A stretch of 37,240 nt of DNA, from positions 1 to 37,240 of the forward strand of contig NZ_KB291710.1 of NCBI RefSeq assembly GCF_000320405.1, read 5' to 3'. The notes under the pieces are model-generated. The model worked only from the letters and a program-made list of their open reading frames with translations, searched no databases and was not told where the DNA came from. The stretch comes from Clostridium celatum DSM 1785. Lineage in GTDB: Bacteria; Bacillota; Clostridia; Clostridiales; Clostridiaceae. Of the stretch, positions 32,767 through 37,240 are shown piece by piece (position 1 is the first letter of the stretch; every line of letters begins with the position of its first letter). The translations under genes and the position numbers were made by a program.

Positions 32767-34212
32767 TTAACTAAAAGGCCTATAACTACTACTATTTAAG
32801 TATTCTTCATAAACTACATTTCCATCTGCATCATATCCATAAAGATATGTTTCTGCATAAAGACTACCACTTGGATAAGCCTTTGGCTCATATGTTATTC
32901 CATTAGTAGCATTTGTATTAGACCAAAACTCTACTGTTAATGATCCCTCACTAGTATAAGCCTTTATTACTATAGGATATTCATATGGATTTTCAAATAC
33001 TAAGTCTGGCTCATAATCTCCAATTGTTGCATCCAATCCTATTGGTGCATATCCTACTGTCATCATATGATTTGTTCTTTCTAACGGAACAATTCCAGAT
33101 CTAAGCTCTGCATTATAAAGTGTAGTTGCTATTTGACATACTCCTCCACCATATCCTGGCACTACTTGTCCATCAACATAAGTATTAGCTAAAACAAATC
33201 CATACTCTGCTGTTGTAGGTCCTATAGCATCAACAGTTGAGAAAATATCCCCTGGCATAAGTAATGTATTGTCAATATCAAGTGCTCCTAAAGCTATATT
33301 AGTCCCACTTGGACCTGCTGAAAAATAAGTAGTATAACTTCCAATAATTCCATTTACGCTTTGAAGTGCTTCTGCTGTTATATTAGGGTCAACATCTTTT
33401 ATTTCACCTGACAATGTAACTACATCATTTCCACCAATATCTTCAACTACTGATTTTATTTCATTAGTTAATTTTTCTGAATCTAATTCACTTCCAATTT
33501 GTCCATCTGTAATGTTTATTTCTCCCCCGTTAATATTAATAGATGCATCACTTGGCTCTACATAAACTTCTGTAGCTATTTTTTGAATAAATTCATTTAT
33601 TGCTTCTTCATTGTAAGTAAGTTTTACTTCATAATTTTTTTCTTCAGGATCTCTTATAAGCTTTAATTTTTCAAAAAACTTATTGTCTTTTCCATAATTT
33701 AAAACTTCATTTTCAATAGCTTCAAAATCTATATCTAAATCTAAGGCTCTTCTTGCTATTTCAAACTTTCTATCACCAATAGTTACTTCTATTTCCTTTT
33801 CTTCTACAGTACTTAATATTTCTTCTAGAGTTTTATGGAGCTGATCTTTATTCATTCCACTTATATCTTTATCTAAAATATAAGACATTGGATATACTTT
33901 ATCATTATAACTTTTAACTAAGTTATTTATTTTTACTCCATAATATATACCACTTATCAATAAGATAGCTATAACTAAAGATATGCTGCCTATTATTATT
34001 TTCTTTTTCCCATTATTTTTTTCCTTAGTGGTATTGGTATTAGAAAATTCCTCTTCATTAACATATTTAATGTCATTTTTTTCATTTTCTTCTTTACCAT
34101 TAACCTCTTCATTGTTCTGTATTATTTCTTTTTCATCTGTAGTGTTACTTATTTCATTTCCTATAGATTCTTCCTTAATACCTCCAGCCTTTTCGATATC
34201 TTCTTTTCCCAT
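32767..34212 (-). CDS. VanW-family cell-envelope protein
   Basis: A 481-aa protein. An acidic, Asn/Glu-rich cytoplasmic head (residues 1-70) precedes one transmembrane helix (KKIIIGSISLVIAILLISG). A peptidoglycan-binding-4-like repeat region follows, and then the VanW domain (GPTTAEYGFVLANTYVDG, PGYGGGVCQIATTLYNAELR, and NHMMTVGYAPIGLDAT). VanW proteins occur in vancomycin-resistance clusters and widely in clostridia; their exact action on the wall is unknown. No other van genes are here, so resistance should not be inferred. The frame opens at 34299, but GGTGGAG is 6 bases before the ATG at 34212 (MGKEDIEK), the likely start. Confidence 0.9.
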   Translation of the reverse strand: MGKEDIEKAGGIKEESIGNEISNTTDEKEIIQNNEEVNGKEENEKNDIKYVNEEEFSNTNTTKEKNNGKKKIIIGSISLVIAILLISGIYYGVKINNLVKSYNDKVYPMSYILDKDISGMNKDQLHKTLEEILSTVEEKEIEVTIGDRKFEIARRALDLDIDFEAIENEVLNYGKDNKFFEKLKLIRDPEEKNYEVKLTYNEEAINEFIQKIATEVYVEPSDASININGGEINITDGQIGSELDSEKLTNEIKSVVEDIGGNDVVTLSGEIKDVDPNITAEALQSVNGIIGSYTTYFSAGPSGTNIALGALDIDNTLLMPGDIFSTVDAIGPTTAEYGFVLANTYVDGQVVPGYGGGVCQIATTLYNAELRSGIVPLERTNHMMTVGYAPIGLDATIGDYEPDLVFENPYEYPIVIKAYTSEGSLTVEFWSNTNATNGITYEPKAYPSGSLYAETYLYGYDADGNVVYEEYLNSSSYRPFS

Positions 34213-34429
34213 TTTTTGCTCCACCCCTACTTTAAAACTTATTACTTCATAGATATATTCAAAAATATTAAATTTATGAACCAACTTTTCCATATTCAAA
34301 ATTGTGTACTAATAATAACGCTTCTACATTATATTATATATATAGTTACCATTTTTTACAATTATTTTTATAAAATTCCCCTTATTTCTTTATTTAGGAT
34401 TATATTTTTTGTATAAAATTATTTTCTAT

Positions 34430-34454
34430 ACTAAATTAAAATTTAGTGTATACT
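34430..34454 (+). promoter_or_regulatory. Palindrome abutting the -10 of the helicase gene
   Basis: ACTAAATT-AA-AATTTAGT (34430-34447) directly precedes TATACT (34449-34454), 39 bases upstream of the ATG. The same right half and -10 (AAATTTAGTGTATAAT) occur at the promoter of the papain-fold gene. It could be an operator or simply AT-rich promoter sequence. Confidence 0.45.
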
Positions 34455-34492
34455 ATAAAAGTACTTTAAAAATAAAAAATGAGGAGAGAATA

Positions 34493-35665
34493 ATGAATAC
34501 AACTTTTAATGAACTTAATTTAAACTCAAATATAATTGAAGGTTTAAAATTACAAAATATAACTACACCTACAGAAATACAAACTTTAACAATCCCAAAG
34601 GCTTTAGAAAATATGGATATAATTGCCGAATCTCATACTGGAAGTGGTAAAACTTTAGCTTACATATGTCCTATTTTTGAAAAAATAAATACTGATAAAA
34701 AAGAAATGCAAGCTATTATTTTAGCACCAACACATGAATTAGTAATGCAAATAGATGCTCAAATTAAACTTCTTGCAAAAAATTCAAATATAAATATATC
34801 TTCTCTTACTATCATGGGAGAATCTAATATTGAAAAACAAATAAAAAAAATTAAGGAAGTTAAACCACATATAATAGTTGGTTCTGCTGGTAGAGTTCTT
34901 GATTTAATTAAGAAGAAAAAAATTACTGCACATACTATTAAAACAATCGTTATGGATGAAGCTGATAGCCTTTTAGCTAAAAATAAAGCTACAATAATTA
35001 AAGATATAATTAAAGCTACAATGAGAGATAGACAACTTATGTTCTTTTCTGCTAGTATAAATGCTACAACATTAGATATAGCTAAATCATTAGTAAAAGA
35101 AGTTGAAATAGTTAAGTCAGAAGAAAAATCTGTTCTTAATCCTAATATTTCTCATATGTTTATAACTTGTGACTTTAGAGATAGATTTGAAACTTTAAGA
35201 AAACTTTTAGCTGCGGAAACTCCTACTAGAGCAATTGTTTTTGTAAATAACAGTACAGAACTTCAAAACATTAATGAAAAATTAGATTATCATAAAGTAA
35301 AATCTACTGCTATTTATGGAAATGCATCTAAAGAACAAAGACAAAGATCAATTGAAGCATTTAGAAATGGTAAATTTAATGTTTTAGTATCTTCTGATGT
35401 ATCAGCTAGGGGATTAGATATTCCTGAAATTACACATATAATTAGTATGGATTTCCCTGCAAATCCTGATGAATATTTACATAGAGCTGGAAGAACTGCT
35501 CGTGGAACACTTTCTGGTTCTTCAATTTGTATTGCTACAAAAAAAGATTTAAATGCAATAAAAACTTATCAAAAAGCGTTCAAGATAAAATTCAAAGAAA
35601 TGAATCTTTATGGCGGTAATTTAATTCCTGTAAAACCTATCGAAAAAAAAACATCATATAAATAG
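34493..35665 (+). CDS. DEAD-box ATP-dependent RNA helicase
   Basis: A 390-aa DEAD-box helicase limited to the two RecA domains: Q-motif region (FNELNLNSNI to TPTEIQ), Walker A SHTGSGKT (47-54), APTHELVMQ, DEAD (155-158), SAS in place of SAT (186-188), ARGLDIPE and HRAGRTARG. It has no long C-terminal RNA-binding tail. Such short forms unwind structured RNA in ribosome assembly or cold adaptation (CshB-like). The frame opens at 34409, but GAGGAG stands 8 bases before the ATG at 34493, and the -10 box lies inside the extension. It ends in TAG. Confidence 0.93.
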   Translation: MNTTFNELNLNSNIIEGLKLQNITTPTEIQTLTIPKALENMDIIAESHTGSGKTLAYICPIFEKINTDKKEMQAIILAPTHELVMQIDAQIKLLAKNSNINISSLTIMGESNIEKQIKKIKEVKPHIIVGSAGRVLDLIKKKKITAHTIKTIVMDEADSLLAKNKATIIKDIIKATMRDRQLMFFSASINATTLDIAKSLVKEVEIVKSEEKSVLNPNISHMFITCDFRDRFETLRKLLAAETPTRAIVFVNNSTELQNINEKLDYHKVKSTAIYGNASKEQRQRSIEAFRNGKFNVLVSSDVSARGLDIPEITHIISMDFPANPDEYLHRAGRTARGTLSGSSICIATKKDLNAIKTYQKAFKIKFKEMNLYGGNLIPVKPIEKKTSYK

Positions 35666-35845
35666 ATATTAAATCAATTATAAAATTTAAAGAAAGTAAT
35701 ACTAACTTTCAGAAAATTTAATAATTGACTTTTTTATTTATATCCCTCCTTATATTTATAATTCATATAAGTCTATTCATACTTTGGTATATAAGATAAA
35801 AAAAAGCTAAAACTAAAGTTATTATTATATTTTAAGGAGGAAAAG

Positions 35846-37240
35846 ATGAAACTAACAAATGATTTTAAGCACAACTTAAATACTATAAAAAAAGAGCTTA
35901 ATGTTGGTAAAAGCTTTGATGTGTTAGAAAGAATTATAGATGTGCATAATACCAAATTTTATTGTTATTATCTAGATGGATTTGTAAAAGATACTAATAT
36001 GGAATATGTCCGCAGAGATATGTACAATGTAAAAGCAGATGAGTTTAAATTAATAACCTCTGCTAATGAATTGATTGAAAAGGCACTTAGCTCAATAGAA
36101 GCTAGTACTGATAATGATATTGATAATTTAGTAAAAGCCGTTCTTTCAGGTCAATCTATATTACTTTGTGAAAAGTTTCCTGAAGCCTTAGTATTAGACT
36201 ATAGAACTTACCCCTCAAGAGGTATTGATGAACCTGATAAAGAAAAAGTTCTTCGTGGTTCACACGATGGCTTTGTAGAAACTATCGTATTTAATACAGC
36301 TCTAATACGTAGACGAATACGCGATTCAGACTTAATTTTTGAAATGCATACTATAGGATCAATATCCAAAACAGATATTGCTATTGGCTATTTAAATAGT
36401 ACTGTTGATAAAAAAACATTAAATAAAATTAGAGAATTAATAGATATACTGATATTAAATCCCTAACATTAGGAGATGAAAGCTTTATTGAAATTTTAAC
36501 TCCTAAAAATAGATTAAATCCTTTTCCTAGAGCTAGGCATACAGAAAGACCTGATGTAGTTGCTGCTGAAATAGTTGAAGGAAAAGTCGCAATTTTAATA
36601 GATAATACACCTTCTGTTTTAATATTTCCTGCAAGCATATTTGATTTTATTCAATCTATTGATGATTATTACTTACCAGTTTTAACAGGTAATTATTTAA
36701 AAATTTTAAGATTCTTAGTTCTTTTTGTTAATATGTTTTTAACTCCAGTTTATGTTTTATTAACTGATAATCCTCAATGGCTAGTTGGAAAACTAAACTT
36801 TTTACTTCCTAAGGATCCATATGTACTGCCAATATTTTTACAATTCATATTAGCTGAATTTGCTATAGATGGACTTAAATTAGCTTCACTTAATACACCT
36901 AATTCACTAGGTACATCACTTTCAATTATAGGTGGTTTAATATTAGGTGATTATACTCTACAAACTGGTTGGTTTACACCTCAAACTATACTTTATATGT
37001 CAATAGTTGCATTATCTAGTTTTGTCCAACCAAGTATAGAATTAGGATTTGCTTTAAAATTTTTGCGTATTATACTACTTTTATTAACAGGTTTACTAGG
37101 TAAATGGGGATTTGTTATAGGAATAATTATAAATATTATAATCGTATTAACAACTAAAACAATTACTGGTGAAAAATACTTATATCCACTTATTCCGTTT
37201 AATTGGAATGATTGGTCTTATGTCAATATTTTGGACACAA
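35846..37240 (+). pseudogene. spoVAF: SpoVAF/GerA-family spore germination protein, frameshifted and cut by the window edge
   Basis: A GerA-type protein most like SpoVAF. The N-terminal hydrophilic domain carries VDGFVKD-like YLDGFVKDTNMEYVRR and GSHDGFVETIVFNTALIRRR. The frame stops at 36466 after RELIDIL, but the next frame continues at once with DIKSLTLGDESFIEI, NPFPRARHTERPDVVAAEI and the membrane helices to the right edge. A single -1 shift near 36448 (one missing base) restores the whole protein, about 470 residues before the edge. It is either a fresh frameshift mutation or a sequencing error; the downstream part looks unspoiled. AAGGAGG precedes the ATG. Related proteins sit in the inner spore membrane and assist nutrient germinant or SpoVA function. 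Confidence 0.85.

Noticed and set aside
32767..34212. Vancomycin resistance determinant
   Set aside because: VanW-domain proteins are widespread in clostridia, and no vanH/A/X, ligase or two-component genes are present.
35700..35845. SigG/SigF promoter for spoVAF
   Set aside because: A CATACTTT-like element is present, but no matching -35 at the right spacing could be found by eye.
36440..36470. Programmed -1 frameshifting in spoVAF
   Set aside because: No X-XXY-YYZ slippery heptamer and no evident downstream pseudoknot; a one-base deletion or sequence error is simpler.

Overview
The window is very AT-rich, has short AGGAGG-led genes, strong intrinsic terminators and several genes typical of anaerobic spore-formers (a SpoVAF/GerA-type germination protein, a SCIFF peptide with its radical-SAM maturase, a VanW protein, stand-alone ATP-cone proteins, purine riboswitches). 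This points to Clostridium sensu stricto or a close relative; the species cannot be fixed from the sequence. It reads as chromosome: I see no rRNA, tRNA, CRISPR array, transposase or phage module.

Layout. 1-5.1 kb: a small sirohaem-reductase-like protein coupled to a HAD phosphatase; two stand-alone ATP-cone proteins; two tandem YkuD-type L,D-transpeptidase-like proteins; a cyclophilin lipoprotein; a 44-aa protein; and a Cys-pair protein. 5.2-9.1 kb: a permuted papain-fold protein, a ferritin-like protein, homoserine dehydrogenase (hom) and a DegV lipid-binding protein. 9.1-17.5 kb: a nucleoside ABC transporter. The ATPase and two permeases form an overlapping operon whose promoter carries an inverted pair of PurR-type boxes. 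Upstream lie three tandem BMP-family lipoprotein genes. Each has a consensus promoter, a PurBox-like half-site, a guanine-class purine aptamer and its own terminator. The outer two lipoprotein genes carry the same in-frame TAG at the same codon.

17.6-24.4 kb: asparagine synthetase, a sodium-dependent NSS transporter with its 32-aa MetS-like subunit, a second HAD phosphatase, a 40-aa protein and a lysine/ornithine/arginine-type decarboxylase. 24.5-30.2 kb: a pentapeptide-repeat protein, an M16 peptidase, the SCIFF maturase and the 45-aa SCIFF precursor, small proteins, and a YhaM-type 3'-5' exoribonuclease. 30.3-37.2 kb: a YhgE/Pip membrane protein, a VanW-family wall protein, a DEAD-box helicase, and a spoVAF-like gene with one frameshift that runs to the right edge.

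Two parts merit most attention. The first is the purine/nucleoside uptake locus, with layered PurR-type and riboswitch control, three diverging copies and the twin amber codons. The second is the SCIFF ranthipeptide locus, with a hairpin between precursor and maturase and an M16 peptidase next door. Five small genes (32-55 codons) were found by reading the strands directly. Several starts were moved to the ATG or TTG that follows a ribosome binding site.
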